A DNA stretch of 64,000 bases from Meiothermus sp. (GCF_026004115.1 NZ_BPIM01000001.1:2026501-2090500); one strand, 5' to 3'; shown: positions 26,076-35,825, counted from the first letter of the stretch. A program made the numbers and translations. Notes: a model not told the origin generated them from the letters alone.

Positions 26076-27944
26076 ATGAAACACCCCAAGACTTCTCCTG
26101 CCGAAATCCTGGATCGCTTTACGCGAGAAGTGTTGTATGGCGATGTTATTGGCAGCGCCAGTGATTGTGGAAGTGTACGTCTGGGGATAGATGTAGAAGC
26201 CAAAATCTCGGTGGAGAACGGGGTTTTGCGCTTTGCCCCCCTGGATACGCCAGGCTGGGGCCGCCAGGGAATTGCCTATGGCCCCTTTGCCCGGAGAGCC
26301 GGACTGGCCTTTGGGGTCTTGATGCTCAACGGACACAACAACTCACAAACCTATGCCGAGCCCCTGAGCACCCCGCCGCTACACCTTGTTGGCGGCCAGG
26401 AGAACTCTACCGCTCGAATTCCATTCAAGGCGCATTTCTGGCCCCAGCCCATCCGGGAAAATCTGGCAGTAGGCTGGTTTGATCAGCCTGTGCCAACCAA
26501 CCCCCTCGAGTCCGGTCAGGCCCTGGTCATGCAGGGGCATCCCCGTGAGAATGGCCGGCTGTATGCAGCGAAGGTGCGGGGTTTACATCACCTGCTTCTG
26601 GGCGTTCAGAACAACCCAATCTATCTGCTTTCGATACTGCGCGAGAAGGGGGTGGCTTTTTATGCCGGTTCGCTCGAGGGCAGCCGCAACCTCCCAGCCC
26701 TGCCCAGGCTGCGGCCTTTGGCGATAGACCCTTATAGCCTGACGGCAAAGGATTTATACGCCGGGGTATACCAGTCCATTCTGGGGGAAATGGGGCACCG
26801 GATAGACACCCGTGTGTATGGGGTACGGGTAGCCGATGTGCCCGCTTGGCAGGGGTACGGCACAGCCTTGCTGGTCGACCCCCAGCCACAACTGGGGCGC
26901 AAGGCGGCTCAGGGTGGGGTGTGGCAACTGCACGGCCCCGGCATGCTTTTGCAAGCGCGAGAAGCCGGAGGGCTGTTTCATGTGCGCCTGACTGCGCCTG
27001 CCAGCCTGATCTGGCGTTACCACGACCCAGGGCATTTTCTGGCCCTAGAGCTGAAAGCTCAGGAAGTCCGCTTGCGCTTGCAGTATGGCCTCCAGCAGTA
27101 TGTGCTGGCTGCCCAGCCCTATGCTGGCGCAGCTCAGCAACCCCACTGGGTGCAGGTGCTGGACGATGGAAAAGCCCTCATCATTACCCTGGACGGCCAG
27201 CCCCTCTTTTCCGAACACCCCATCCTCGAGCATCGCCTGGCCAACGAAGCTGGGGTTGGACTGGTTGGACAGGCTGCCGACCTCGAGGTGCATCCACGCG
27301 AAGTGGAACTCCCGCCAGAGCTCGATCTGGGACTACCCTGGCAGGCCAAGGGTCAGACCACAGTGTTCGCCCCCTATCTGAACCATCCCGCCGAAGATTT
27401 GCTGATATCCTGGGAGCCCACCCTGGGACGTGCAAATTTGATGCCTGCGGAGGGGGGCCTGCGTATCGAAGCGGCTGCGGGAGAACGCGCCGTCTATACC
27501 ATGCCCTGGGACAGTACCCATCTGGCCGATCTGGAAGTCGAAATTCTTCCTCCAGGCCAGAGTAAGGGGCAAAACCAGCAAAGCCAAGCCGGAGTCTGTT
27601 TCTGGCAAGATGCCAGGCATCATCTGGTGGTGGCCTTGCACCTGGACGATAACGAAAGCTCGGTGGCGGCAATGCTGCGTTTTGCCGGTTATGAAGACCC
27701 TTTCGACATGGTCTGGAGTCGTGTACCCGATTTGCTTTACCACGGCGTACCGGTGCGTCTTCGAGCGGTTTGCGATGGCGAACGGTTTCAGGTCTACCTT
27801 GAAGACGAACCTGTACTGTACCGGGCGCTGAGCGACATTTACCCCGGAGCCGATCGCCTATACATCCGGCGGGTAGGGCTTGCTTTGAGTGGCTATGGAG
27901 AAGATACCGGTAGTATTTTCCGCTCCTGGGTCGCGCGCAAGTAG
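26076..27944 (+). CDS. Large orphan protein with probable beta-sandwich domains
   Basis: 622 residues with no signal peptide and no transmembrane segment. The middle (about 270-410: LHGPGMLLQAREAGGLFHVRLTAPASLIWRYHDPGHFLALELK) and the C-terminal half (about 430-620: RAVYTMPWDSTHLADLEVEILPPGQ, then GVCFWQDARHHLVVALHLDD) look like two concanavalin A/laminin G-type sandwiches, common in glycan-binding proteins. The N-terminal ~250 residues are unassigned. The gene stands alone. I cannot name a family and infer only possible carbohydrate binding. Confidence 0.6.
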   Translation: MKHPKTSPAEILDRFTREVLYGDVIGSASDCGSVRLGIDVEAKISVENGVLRFAPLDTPGWGRQGIAYGPFARRAGLAFGVLMLNGHNNSQTYAEPLSTPPLHLVGGQENSTARIPFKAHFWPQPIRENLAVGWFDQPVPTNPLESGQALVMQGHPRENGRLYAAKVRGLHHLLLGVQNNPIYLLSILREKGVAFYAGSLEGSRNLPALPRLRPLAIDPYSLTAKDLYAGVYQSILGEMGHRIDTRVYGVRVADVPAWQGYGTALLVDPQPQLGRKAAQGGVWQLHGPGMLLQAREAGGLFHVRLTAPASLIWRYHDPGHFLALELKAQEVRLRLQYGLQQYVLAAQPYAGAAQQPHWVQVLDDGKALIITLDGQPLFSEHPILEHRLANEAGVGLVGQAADLEVHPREVELPPELDLGLPWQAKGQTTVFAPYLNHPAEDLLISWEPTLGRANLMPAEGGLRIEAAAGERAVYTMPWDSTHLADLEVEILPPGQSKGQNQQSQAGVCFWQDARHHLVVALHLDDNESSVAAMLRFAGYEDPFDMVWSRVPDLLYHGVPVRLRAVCDGERFQVYLEDEPVLYRALSDIYPGADRLYIRRVGLALSGYGEDTGSIFRSWVARK

Positions 27945-28004
27945 ACGTCCAAGTTTCCTTAACCGTTGGATCGATAGCCTAAATAGTCCAGAGAAGAATT
28001 GCCA

Positions 28005-28125
28005 AGTGGTCTGGTAACCAGGAAATCGGTATGCACTACGATCCCTCTAAATGAGCCACACACATCGCAATTATGAGCAATCAACGTGCTTCAAAACGCA
28101 CCGCAAAACAAGTTACCCGTGCACT
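28005..28125 (-). repeat. Family B repeat
   Basis: A full 121-bp copy in reverse orientation. Ends AGTGGTCTGGTAAC and (reverse complement) AGTGCACGGGTAAC match at 11 of 14 positions, so the family has short inverted ends. It contains the CAATCAACGTGCTTCAAAAC core. Confidence 0.7.
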
Positions 28126-28147
28126 AAGAACTATCCTGGTGAAACCC

Positions 28148-28311
28148 CAGGGTCGGTGCGTGAACCCTTGCAAACCTCAACCAGGAGCGCTTTAGACGCT
28201 TGGTGTTGCAATAAATGCTCGCAGGTAGGCGACCTGGCTGGGTGTTATGCTCCCACCTAACCTCCCTCGTTGGGGGAGGAAGGGAGAATTTTACTTTATA
28301 CACCAGCCCTG
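28148..28311 (+). mobile_element. Family C MITE-like element, 164 bp, exact 10-bp target duplication
   Basis: Begins CAGGGTCGGTGC and ends with CACCAGCCCTG. GGTGAAACCC flanks both sides (28138-28147 and 28312-28321). It shares most of its length with the copy at 23104-23268, including the CCTCC...GGGGGAGGAAGG hairpin and a TTTACTTTAT segment near the right end. Confidence 0.85.
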
Positions 28312-28334
28312 GGTGAAACCCATTGCGGGTTGCT

Positions 28335-29549
28335 TCAAGTACCAATTTGAATTTTATGCCCGAGGGGCGTGTTCAGAATGTCGGGGTAGGGTAGGGCAAC
28401 GATAAACTTGCCCCCCCGTTTTAAATACTCCGGGTATCGGCTGGCCATCTCGCCGGGTTGATGGCTGAGCAGGAGCAGATAGTCGGGTTGTTCTTCGAGC
28501 AGCTTGTGGTCCCCATAGATAGGGACATGCACCCCAGCTATGTAGCGGCCCTGTTTGCTGGCATCGCTATCTACTACAAAATCAATTACCTCGCGACCAA
28601 GCCCAACATAGTTGAGAAGGGCCGTGCCCTGGGCATTGGCTCCGTAGGCGGCCACCCTTCGGCCACGGGCCCGTAGTTCGGTCAGTAGAGCCATCAAGGC
28701 TTCGCGCACAGCGGCGATGCGGGAGGCAAACTCGAGGTAATAGGCGGCCCCGCCCAGGCCCAGGGCCTGCTCTTCCTCCATATACCAGCCAACCGAGGAT
28801 TCGGCCTGACGGGTCTTGCCCAGGTAGTAGCGCAGATAGTCCTCCGAGAGTGGTTCGACCCGCTGGAGCCACAAGCCGTGACGGCGCACCAGTGCGTGCA
28901 AGGCACTGACCGAGAAATAGTGTTGCTGTTGGTAGGTAAAGTGCTCGAACTGCCGGGCCTCGAGCAACGCCCGCACATAGGGCAGTTCCATCACCACCGA
29001 GCCCGTATCCTTGAGCACCACCACGAGGCTTTCGAGCAGCCCGTTGAGGTCGCTGCTATAAGTAAGCAGTTGATTGACCAGCACCACATCGGCTTGCAGA
29101 CCTTCCTCGCGCAGCAGGTGGGTATAGTGGCGATCAAGGCGCTTATGTCGGGTGGGAATGCCTTTGCTGGAAGCCGCTTTGCTGCGCTCTGGATGGGGCT
29201 CGAGATATACCACTCGCACCCCCGCCTGCATTAACTGACGCATCAGCTCTAGGCTGCTGCCCTCCAGGGCCAGTACCAGGTGGTGTGAGCCCAGCCGATA
29301 GCTGTGCATCAGCCGCTCGAGCAACCCCTCCTGCTCCGGCTGAGCAGGGGCCGGAGAATCCTCAGCAGCGTCGCCCATGAGCTGAACCAGGCTACAGCGC
29401 TTGCAAAAGCCCACCTCGAGGCTGCGCCGTTCTTCGGGGCTGGCAAGCTGATCGGCGCCCACAGTGCTGGAGAGGGGTAGCCTTCCCAAGCTGAGAAAGG
29501 GCACCAATTCTCCCGACCCGCACGAGCGACACGTCTTGACTTTCTTCAT
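28335..29549 (-). CDS. C-methyltransferase-like protein with N-terminal zinc site
   Basis: 404 residues. An N-terminal zinc-binding part (CRSCGSGELVPFLSLGRLPLSS..., then CKRCSLVQL) precedes a methyltransferase-like domain and a C-terminal region containing RVAAYGANAQGTALLNYVGLGREVIDFVVDSDASKQGRYIAG. This three-part layout is that of sugar 3-C-methyltransferases (TylC3/NovU type). The usual glycine-rich SAM motif is weak (HHLVLALEGSSLELM), so activity is uncertain. The start at 29549 is set by GGGGAG upstream; a codon at 29597 would extend it without support. Confidence 0.65.
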   Translation of the reverse strand: MKKVKTCRSCGSGELVPFLSLGRLPLSSTVGADQLASPEERRSLEVGFCKRCSLVQLMGDAAEDSPAPAQPEQEGLLERLMHSYRLGSHHLVLALEGSSLELMRQLMQAGVRVVYLEPHPERSKAASSKGIPTRHKRLDRHYTHLLREEGLQADVVLVNQLLTYSSDLNGLLESLVVVLKDTGSVVMELPYVRALLEARQFEHFTYQQQHYFSVSALHALVRRHGLWLQRVEPLSEDYLRYYLGKTRQAESSVGWYMEEEQALGLGGAAYYLEFASRIAAVREALMALLTELRARGRRVAAYGANAQGTALLNYVGLGREVIDFVVDSDASKQGRYIAGVHVPIYGDHKLLEEQPDYLLLLSHQPGEMASRYPEYLKRGGKFIVALPYPDILNTPLGHKIQIGT

Positions 29550-29597
29550 CGAACTCCCCTGGGCCGCAACAGCGGCATCACTGTCTAGAGGGTACAA

Positions 29598-29966
29598 ACC
29601 AGGCCGTAATCCTTCCGTTATCGGGGTTTACCCGCGTGGGTAGCGGGTTATACCGGTTCGTTAAGGGGTCTAAAATGCGCTTTTTTATGAACAACGTAAG
29701 CGTAACGCGTTCTTTAACGAGCCAATAGTGAACGGTTAATCTTGCTTGAATGCTGATCTAAAGCGATATAAAGCCGCCTAAAGCCACCTATTGCTATGAT
29801 TATGGATAAAGGTTGTTAATTTCTGGTGCTTCTATGACACGCGCTTCTGGACATCCGCAGGCGGCCAGACCTTCGGTTTTCTGCTACAGCAGGGGATTGT
29901 GAACCAAAATGGACAAATGAACCTTTTGCCCTAAACGTCCTGTTGGAAATGGGCTACCCTAAATTT
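29598..29966. other. Divergent intergenic region ahead of sufS
   Basis: AT-richer gap between divergent genes. It contains an inverted repeat with arms CGTTAAGG and CTTTAACG (about 29658-29720) and a TACCCT box six bases before the sufS ATG, which would give a leaderless mRNA. No repeat family A-D and no RNA gene seen. Confidence 0.4.
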
Positions 29967-31193
29967 ATGGCCATTGTCACACCCCAAGCCATTCGCCAGG
30001 ATTTTCCGCTTCTGATGCAGCGTCCCGACCTGGTCTATCTCAACTCAGCGGCCACCAGCCAGAAACCCGAAGTGGTTATCGAAACGATCTCGCGCTACTA
30101 CCGGGAGCTCAATGCCAGCATCCACCGGGGGGCCTACACCCTGTCGATGCAGGCCAGCGAAGTCTATGAGCAGGCCCGCCGTACCCTGGCCCGCTTTATT
30201 GGGGCCGATGAGCGCGAGGTTATTTTTTTGCGTAACACCACCGAGGCCCTCAACCTGGTGGCCTATGCCTGGGGGCTTCGCAACTTACGGCCCGGCGACG
30301 AGATTCTGCTGACCGAGATGGAGCACCACGCCAACCTGGTACCCTGGCATCTGATCTGTGAGCATACAGGGGCCCGCATCAAGGCCATTCCGCTGGGGCC
30401 GGATGGCCGTCTGGAGCTCGAGGCTCTGGATGCCCTCCTCACCCAGCGGGTCAAGCTGGTGAGTGTAATGCACGTGTCCAATGTGCTGGGTACGGTCAAT
30501 CCGGTGGCCCAAATTGCTCAGGCGGCCAAAGCCGTGGGGGCCCTGGTGGTGGTAGATGGGGCCCAGTCCGCCCCTCATATGCCCATAGATGTGCGGGCAC
30601 TGGGAGCCGATTTCTACGCTTTTTCCGGGCATAAGATGCTGGGGCCCACTGGGGTTGGGGTGCTGTGGGGCCGCTACGAGGCGCTGGAAACCCTGGCCCC
30701 CTTTTTAGGGGGTGGCAGCATGATTCGAGAGGTATATCTAGAGCGCTCCACCTATGCAGCACCTCCCCAGCGCTTCGAGGCCGGAACCCCGGCGGTAGCC
30801 GAGGCCATTGGGTTGGCGGCGGCTGCAGAGTACCTGATGAACCTGGGCATGGACAGGGTATGGCAGCACGAACTCGAGCTGGCCGCCTACGCCCTAAAGC
30901 GCCTGGACGAAGAGCTGCCCGAGGTGCGCACCTTTGGTCCAAGGGGCCCCGACCGGGGCGGGGTGATTCCTTTTGTGCTGGGCGGCATTCACGCCCACGA
31001 CGTGGCCACAGCCCTCGACCAGTACGGCATTGCCGTGCGGGCCGGGCACCACTGCGCCCAGCCCCTGCACCGCAAGCTGGGCGTACCCGCAACGGTGCGG
31101 GCCAGTTTTTATGTCTATACCGCCCAGGAAGACATAGACCGCTTTATCGAGGCGCTGAAGAAGGTGCGTGACTTCTTCAAGGACTGGCTCTGA
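29967..31193 (+). CDS. sufS: Cysteine desulfurase SufS
   Basis: 408 residues. A PLP enzyme that takes sulfur from cysteine for iron-sulfur cluster assembly. YLNSAATSQKP at the start, EMEHHANLVPW, SGHKMLGPTG with the PLP lysine near 224, and RAGHHCAQP with the catalytic Cys near 363 identify the group II (SufS/CsdA) type. The start at ATG 29967 fits family length; a TTG 24 bases upstream is less likely. Its probable sulfur acceptor SufU is encoded at 33345, separated by an ABC exporter gene on the other strand. Confidence 0.92.
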   Translation: MAIVTPQAIRQDFPLLMQRPDLVYLNSAATSQKPEVVIETISRYYRELNASIHRGAYTLSMQASEVYEQARRTLARFIGADEREVIFLRNTTEALNLVAYAWGLRNLRPGDEILLTEMEHHANLVPWHLICEHTGARIKAIPLGPDGRLELEALDALLTQRVKLVSVMHVSNVLGTVNPVAQIAQAAKAVGALVVVDGAQSAPHMPIDVRALGADFYAFSGHKMLGPTGVGVLWGRYEALETLAPFLGGGSMIREVYLERSTYAAPPQRFEAGTPAVAEAIGLAAAAEYLMNLGMDRVWQHELELAAYALKRLDEELPEVRTFGPRGPDRGGVIPFVLGGIHAHDVATALDQYGIAVRAGHHCAQPLHRKLGVPATVRASFYVYTAQEDIDRFIEALKKVRDFFKDWL

Positions 31194-31212
31194 AGGTCTA
31201 GACCCTCCAGCA

Positions 31213-33024
31213 TCAGACCATGGGCACTTCTTCACGGAACTGTAGCTCGTAGAGATCTTTGTAAAGCCCCCCCTGGGCCAGCAGCTCTTCGTGGGTGCCC
31301 TGCTGCACCACCTGACCTTTGTCCAGTACCACAATCCGGTCGGCATTGCGCACGGTGGAAAGTCGGTGCGCAATCACAAAAGTGGTGCGGCCCTGCATAA
31401 GCTTGTCCAGGGCTTCTTGTACCAGGGCCTCGGACTCCGAGTCGAGCGAGCTGGTGGCCTCGTCCAGAATTAAGATGCGGGGGTTTTTCAGCAAGGCCCG
31501 GGCAATGGCGATGCGCTGGCGCTGCCCGCCCGAAAGTTTGACCCCGCGCTCGCCCACCAGGGTTTGGTAGCCCTGGGGGAATTCCTGGATAAATGCGTGG
31601 GCATTGGCGGCTTTGGCGGCCTCGATAACCTCGGCCTGGCTGGCCTGGGGGTTGCCGTAGCGGATGTTGTCCTCGATGGAACCTGAAAAGAGCAGGGTTT
31701 CCTGGGGCACCAGCGCAATGTGCCGGCGCAAGTCCTGAAGCCGTAGCTGGCGGATGTCCACTCCATCCAGGGTAATGCGGCCCTCGGTCACATCGTAAAA
31801 GCGCGGGATCAGGGCAATCAGGCTGCTTTTACCCGCTCCGCTGGGGCCTACCAGGGCCACCACCTGGCCTGGGGGAGCAGTCAGACTGACCCCGCGCAAG
31901 ACCTCGCCGCGGTCGTCATAGGCAAAGTGCACGTTCTCCAGCTGCACCTCGCCCCGCACCGCGGTTAGGGGAATGGGGTTTTCGGGTTCTTTCAGGTCGG
32001 GCGGGGTATCCAGCAGCTCGAAAATCCGGCTGCTGGCCCCCAGGGCGCTTTGTACCTGGCTCCAGATGCCCGCCAGGGTACCCACGCTGGCGGCCACGTT
32101 AAAGGCATACAGGATGAAGGAGACCAGCTGCCCTGGGGTAATCTCGCCCAGCGAGACCAGCCGCCCGCCGTACCAGAAGATGAGGCCCAGGGCGCTGAAA
32201 ATGGTAAAAAATACCACCCCACTGAGGCCGGAAGAAACCAGCGCCCGCCGTAGGGCGGTACGGTACGACTCGCCGATGAGCTGGCTGTAGCGCTCGGCCT
32301 CGAGCTTCTCGGCGGTAAACGACTGCACGACCCGGATGCCGCTAATGGACTCCTCGGCGCGGGCGTTGGCCTCGGCTACTTTGTCCTGGAAGGCCTTGCT
32401 GAGCCGCCGGATGATGCGTCCCAGCACGATGGCCACCAGAATGACCAGGGGAACTACCGCCAGGATAAAGCTCGAGAGCTTCCAGTTGGTCCAGAACAAT
32501 ATGCTCAAGGTGGCGGCAAACATCAGCGGGGTGGTGAAAAGCTGAACCAGGGCGTTGGAGACCACGCCCTGCACCGTGGCCACGTCCGAGGTCAAGCGGC
32601 TGGTGATGTCGCCAGTTTTGTGGTTCTCGAAAAAACGTGGCGAGAGGCTTAGCAGATGGCTGAACAGGTGGCGGCGCAGGTCGGCCACCACCCCCTCGCC
32701 CGAGCGAGCAAAAAGGTAGTTTTGCAAGCCAGAGAATAGGGCCTGGCCGGCAAAAACCATCACCAGCAGCAGGGTGTAGCGGTCAATCTGGGCCAGGTTG
32801 CCCTGCTGGAAAATCGAGGCGTCCAGCATCCGGCTAACCAGCTGTGGGAAGGCCAGAAAAAAACCGGTGGAGACGAGGCTCGACAGGCCAGCCAGCAGCA
32901 GGCCCAGGCGGTAGGGGCGGGTATAGCCCAATAGGCGGCCAAGCTGGCGGAAATCGCGCCTCGAGGCCGATGAAGATGTTTGTAATGCAGGTCGCATATC
33001 TGGCTGATAGTCTGATGCAGCCAT
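31213..33024 (-). CDS. ABC transporter, fused permease and ATPase (MsbA/LmrA-like half transporter)
   Basis: 603 residues. The N-terminal exporter domain has six membrane helices (about 35-325), followed by an ATPase with Walker A GPSGAGKSS near 391, signature KLSGGQRQR near 493 and Walker B ILILDEATSSLD. It would work as a homodimer exporting lipids or drugs. A later ATG nine codons in is also possible. It converges with sufS: the stops are about 20 bases apart. Confidence 0.88.
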   Translation of the reverse strand: MAASDYQPDMRPALQTSSSASRRDFRQLGRLLGYTRPYRLGLLLAGLSSLVSTGFFLAFPQLVSRMLDASIFQQGNLAQIDRYTLLLVMVFAGQALFSGLQNYLFARSGEGVVADLRRHLFSHLLSLSPRFFENHKTGDITSRLTSDVATVQGVVSNALVQLFTTPLMFAATLSILFWTNWKLSSFILAVVPLVILVAIVLGRIIRRLSKAFQDKVAEANARAEESISGIRVVQSFTAEKLEAERYSQLIGESYRTALRRALVSSGLSGVVFFTIFSALGLIFWYGGRLVSLGEITPGQLVSFILYAFNVAASVGTLAGIWSQVQSALGASSRIFELLDTPPDLKEPENPIPLTAVRGEVQLENVHFAYDDRGEVLRGVSLTAPPGQVVALVGPSGAGKSSLIALIPRFYDVTEGRITLDGVDIRQLRLQDLRRHIALVPQETLLFSGSIEDNIRYGNPQASQAEVIEAAKAANAHAFIQEFPQGYQTLVGERGVKLSGGQRQRIAIARALLKNPRILILDEATSSLDSESEALVQEALDKLMQGRTTFVIAHRLSTVRNADRIVVLDKGQVVQQGTHEELLAQGGLYKDLYELQFREEVPMV

Positions 33025-33072
33025 GGGGCTGGCATTGTGGGCTGGGTCTTAATGCCCCGTTCAACCGTCTTA

Positions 33073-33339
33073 TACCAGATTCGGTTAGTTCGGCGCCGGA
33101 TGGCGTCGAACTAACAGGGCCGAAGTTATCCGCGTAGCGGAGGGCGTAAGCCCCTTGGAAGTTATCCGCGTAGCGGAGGGCGTAAGCCCCTTTGGAAGTT
33201 ATCCGCGTAGCGGAGGGCGTAAGCCCCTTGGAAGGGAGACGCTTTTTTCGCCGACCGTTCGGGAGGGGTGTGCTCTAGGATTCAAAAAGATAGCCTCTGG
33301 GGGTCTTTGGTTTGGATGATTATCTTTTTGAATCCGGTA
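33073..33339 (-). repeat. Family A MITE-like repeat with three modules, abutting sufU
   Basis: 267 bp from TACCAGATTC to GAATCCGGTA, reverse orientation, flanked by TTA on both sides (33070-33072 and 33340-33342). Three tandem 36- to 38-bp modules lie at 33122-33232. The right duplication is only two bases before the sufU ATG, so the element replaced or now supplies the sufU upstream region. Confidence 0.85.
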
Positions 33340-33344
33340 TTACA

Positions 33345-33803
33345 ATGGTGCTTATGAGCCTTCTGGAGGAGCTGTACAAAGAGATTATCCTGCGCCACTA
33401 CAAATCGCCCCACAACTATGGCCCCTTAGACTCGGCCAATGTGCGGGTGATGGGCGACAACCCCTCCTGCGGCGACCAGATTGAACTAATGGTTTTGACC
33501 GACGGGGAGAACATCGCAGACCTGCGCTTTCGCGGACAGGGCTGTGCCATCTCCCAGGCCTCGGCCTCGCTGATGACCGATCTGGTCAAGGGTAAAACCT
33601 GGCTCGAGGCGCTGGCCCTGGAACAGCAGTTCAAGGCCATGGTTGTGGACGGCGCGGCCCCCACGCCAGAACTGGGCGATCTGGCGGCACTGTCCGGGGT
33701 GCACAAGCTAGCGGCCCGGGTCAAGTGTGCGACCTTAGCCTGGAACGCCCTGGAACAAGCGGCCCACCAAGTGGGCGCGCTGTCCCGCGAGCCCAAAGAT
33801 TAG
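33345..33803 (+). CDS. sufU: SufU/NifU-like iron-sulfur assembly protein
   Basis: 152 residues. It accepts sulfur from SufS and helps in Fe-S cluster assembly. Three conserved cysteines are visible: NPSCGDQ (about 42), GQGCAIS (about 66) and VKCATLAWNALEQA (about 128). The insertion between the second and third cysteine is typical of SufU rather than IscU. The start is ATG 33345 or 33354. The longer frame reads into the family A repeat and is not coding. With the repeat ending at 33339, transcription may depend on repeat-derived sequence. Confidence 0.9.
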   Translation: MVLMSLLEELYKEIILRHYKSPHNYGPLDSANVRVMGDNPSCGDQIELMVLTDGENIADLRFRGQGCAISQASASLMTDLVKGKTWLEALALEQQFKAMVVDGAAPTPELGDLAALSGVHKLAARVKCATLAWNALEQAAHQVGALSREPKD

Positions 33804-33827
33804 CTAAAAACAACGGACGTTAAAAGC

Positions 33828-34859
33828 CTAACAAAGCAGGGTGCTGAAGTCGTTGAAATCGGCGCGGAATCCGCCGGGTACGCCCCTGGCGATTACCGAG
33901 ACGGCGTCGTGGGAATGAAGGCTTTCCTGGTGCGAGCAGGCCACCTGGAAGTCTAGAATGCGTGGGTCGGCTATGAGTTGCTCGTAGACCAGCCGGGCAG
34001 CATCCTCCACAAACTTCACGTAAGCCCCGTTGAGCTCGGCGAAGGCCTGTTCGTCTTCTCGCTTCACCATGACCTGAGTCTCGGTTTTGAGAGCCTCGCG
34101 GGCGTGCTGGATCAGGTCTTCCAGGTGCAGCGAGGTATCGGGGGCCACTTCCACCTTGATGCGGGCCTTGGAGCGCTGGCTGTGGGGAATGGCATAGGCC
34201 CCCCGGTTGTCGCGGGCGTGTTCGGCCAGCTCGGCGGAGCAGGGGCAGGCCGAGGAATATACAAAGTCGAGCTCCACAAAGCGCCGAATGGTGCCGTTTT
34301 CTTCGACTAAGGCTTCGTAGCTACCGCTATAATACTGATAGCCTTCCAGCCCAGAGCGAAGGGCAGAAACCAGCATGGGGTAGCTAAAGGCCACCTTGAC
34401 CCGCGCGCTCAAGCTATCTAGGTCGCGTCGGTAGTCCTGCACTACCTGGGCCAGGGTGTCTAGGCTGAAGACCTCCTCTTTGCGGCTGTAAAAGGTGCGA
34501 ATAATCCGGCTCATGTTGATGCCCTTGAGGTCGGCCTGGAGCGAGACCGTGCCGGTCACGCGGGCCTCGAGGGTCAGGGCTTCGCCCCGTGGCGTGGCAA
34601 ACTTGAGCGGCAGCTTGAAGCCGGAGATACCGACCTGCTGGATGGCCACATTGGCCCCCTCGACCGAGTCCACGGTCTCGGTCATGTCGGGCAGGCTGGC
34701 CTTGTAGGCGTCGTCGGGTTGGAAGTGGGGGTCGTAGTAACGGGTAATGACGGGCTCCGCACCGTCGGTGTTACGGAAGAGATAGGCTTTTTTGCCGCCG
34801 TTTTTGTCCAGTTTGGGAAGGGGTAGATCGAGGATTTGCTTGTTGTCGTAGCTAAGCAA
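33828..34859 (-). CDS. folE2: GTP cyclohydrolase I type 2 (FolE2)
   Basis: 343 residues. It makes 7,8-dihydroneopterin triphosphate from GTP, the first step of folate and related pterin synthesis, and in other bacteria can work with metals other than zinc. Family features are [17 protein letters not shown] near the start, the CPCS motif ([17 protein letters not shown]) and [15 protein letters not shown] at the C-terminus. The TTG at 34859 is chosen because AAGGAG lies 6 bases upstream; an in-frame ATG further upstream would add 52 unlike residues. Nearby upstream are an SDR and a Nudix gene, a pterin cluster. Confidence 0.9.
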   Translation of the reverse strand: MLSYDNKQILDLPLPKLDKNGGKKAYLFRNTDGAEPVITRYYDPHFQPDDAYKASLPDMTETVDSVEGANVAIQQVGISGFKLPLKFATPRGEALTLEARVTGTVSLQADLKGINMSRIIRTFYSRKEEVFSLDTLAQVVQDYRRDLDSLSARVKVAFSYPMLVSALRSGLEGYQYYSGSYEALVEENGTIRRFVELDFVYSSACPCSAELAEHARDNRGAYAIPHSQRSKARIKVEVAPDTSLHLEDLIQHAREALKTETQVMVKREDEQAFAELNGAYVKFVEDAARLVYEQLIADPRILDFQVACSHQESLHSHDAVSVIARGVPGGFRADFNDFSTLLC

Positions 34860-35111
34860 GGGGGACTCCTTTTCCGCCAGCAACCTCGAGCAGTCTGGCG
34901 GCTCATCAATGCCAAGGGAGCCTGGTAAGTGGGGTCTGAACCACCTCCCTTGCGCCTGGTTCAGGCCCCATGGGCAGTTTGTAGCTGCCCTGATACAGGA
35001 TGCCATCTTGTACAAAAACTAAACGTAACCTGAACGCTAGTTTTTCTGAAGCGCATATGTGGCCATGACTGCCGCGCAAAACCCTGCCCTGGCTGTCGGG
35101 TGTAGCATGCC

Positions 35112-35825
35112 CTAAAGATTCCATCCACCAGCAACCTCCAGAACCTGTCCGGTCAGATAGCCATTGGCCTCGTCCACAAAGAACAAGACTGCGCGAGCCA
35201 GCTCCTCGAGCTCGGCCAGGCGGCCCATGGGGATGTCCTTTAGCGGTTTGGAGACGGAGTTCTCGGCCACCCCCGGCGAGACCACGTTTACCGTTACCCC
35301 CAGAGCGGCTAAGCGCTGGGCCAGCGACTTGCTGTAGATGATGAGGCCGGTTTTGGCAATCACGTAGGGGGTGATATCCGGTCGGGCCAGCAGGTTTTGT
35401 GCACCCGCGAAGCCGATATTGACTATTCGCCCGTAGCCGGATTTGCACAGGTAGGGGAGGGCCGCCTGGGTCAGGTAAAAAGGCGCGTTTAGGTTGGAGT
35501 CCAGCATGGCGTGCCACTCTTCGGGGCTCAGCGTTTCAACGGGTTTTTTGAGGTAATTCCCCACGTTGTTGACAAGCACCTGCAATCCGCCGAGTTGTTC
35601 GGCTACACTATGAATCAGGCCCTCTGCTTCCTGTATCAGGGTGACATCCGCCGCTACCTTGATGGCCTGCACCCCTCGCTCCAGGGCCTCCTGGCGGGTG
35701 CGCTCGGCTTCGCTCTCGCTGCTGCGATAGTGAACGGCCACATCAAAGCCCTTTTCTGCCAGCGCAAGCAAGATAGCCCGCCCGATGCCTTTGGCCGAGC
35801 CCGTTACCAGGGCAACCTTGCTCAT
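35112..35825 (-). CDS. Short-chain dehydrogenase, possibly a pteridine reductase
   Basis: 237 residues. TGSAKGIGRAILLALAEKG (about 8-26) binds the dinucleotide, VNNVGNYLKK is the NNxG motif, and the YVIAK catalytic Tyr-Lys pair lies near 148-152. Neighbours folE2 and Nudix suggest reduction of a dihydropterin, as done by FolM-type SDRs, but the family is too broad to be sure. The ATG overlaps the Nudix stop by 4 bases (ATGA), so the genes are translationally coupled. folE2 starts about 250 bases downstream. Confidence 0.75.
   Translation of the reverse strand: MSKVALVTGSAKGIGRAILLALAEKGFDVAVHYRSSESEAERTRQEALERGVQAIKVAADVTLIQEAEGLIHSVAEQLGGLQVLVNNVGNYLKKPVETLSPEEWHAMLDSNLNAPFYLTQAALPYLCKSGYGRIVNIGFAGAQNLLARPDITPYVIAKTGLIIYSKSLAQRLAALGVTVNVVSPGVAENSVSKPLKDIPMGRLAELEELARAVLFFVDEANGYLTGQVLEVAGGWNL

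Noticed and set aside
29658-29720. Inverted repeat in the sufS upstream gap as an IscR/SufR site
   Set aside because: The arms do not match an Fe-S regulator motif I can name and lie about 250 bases from the start codon.
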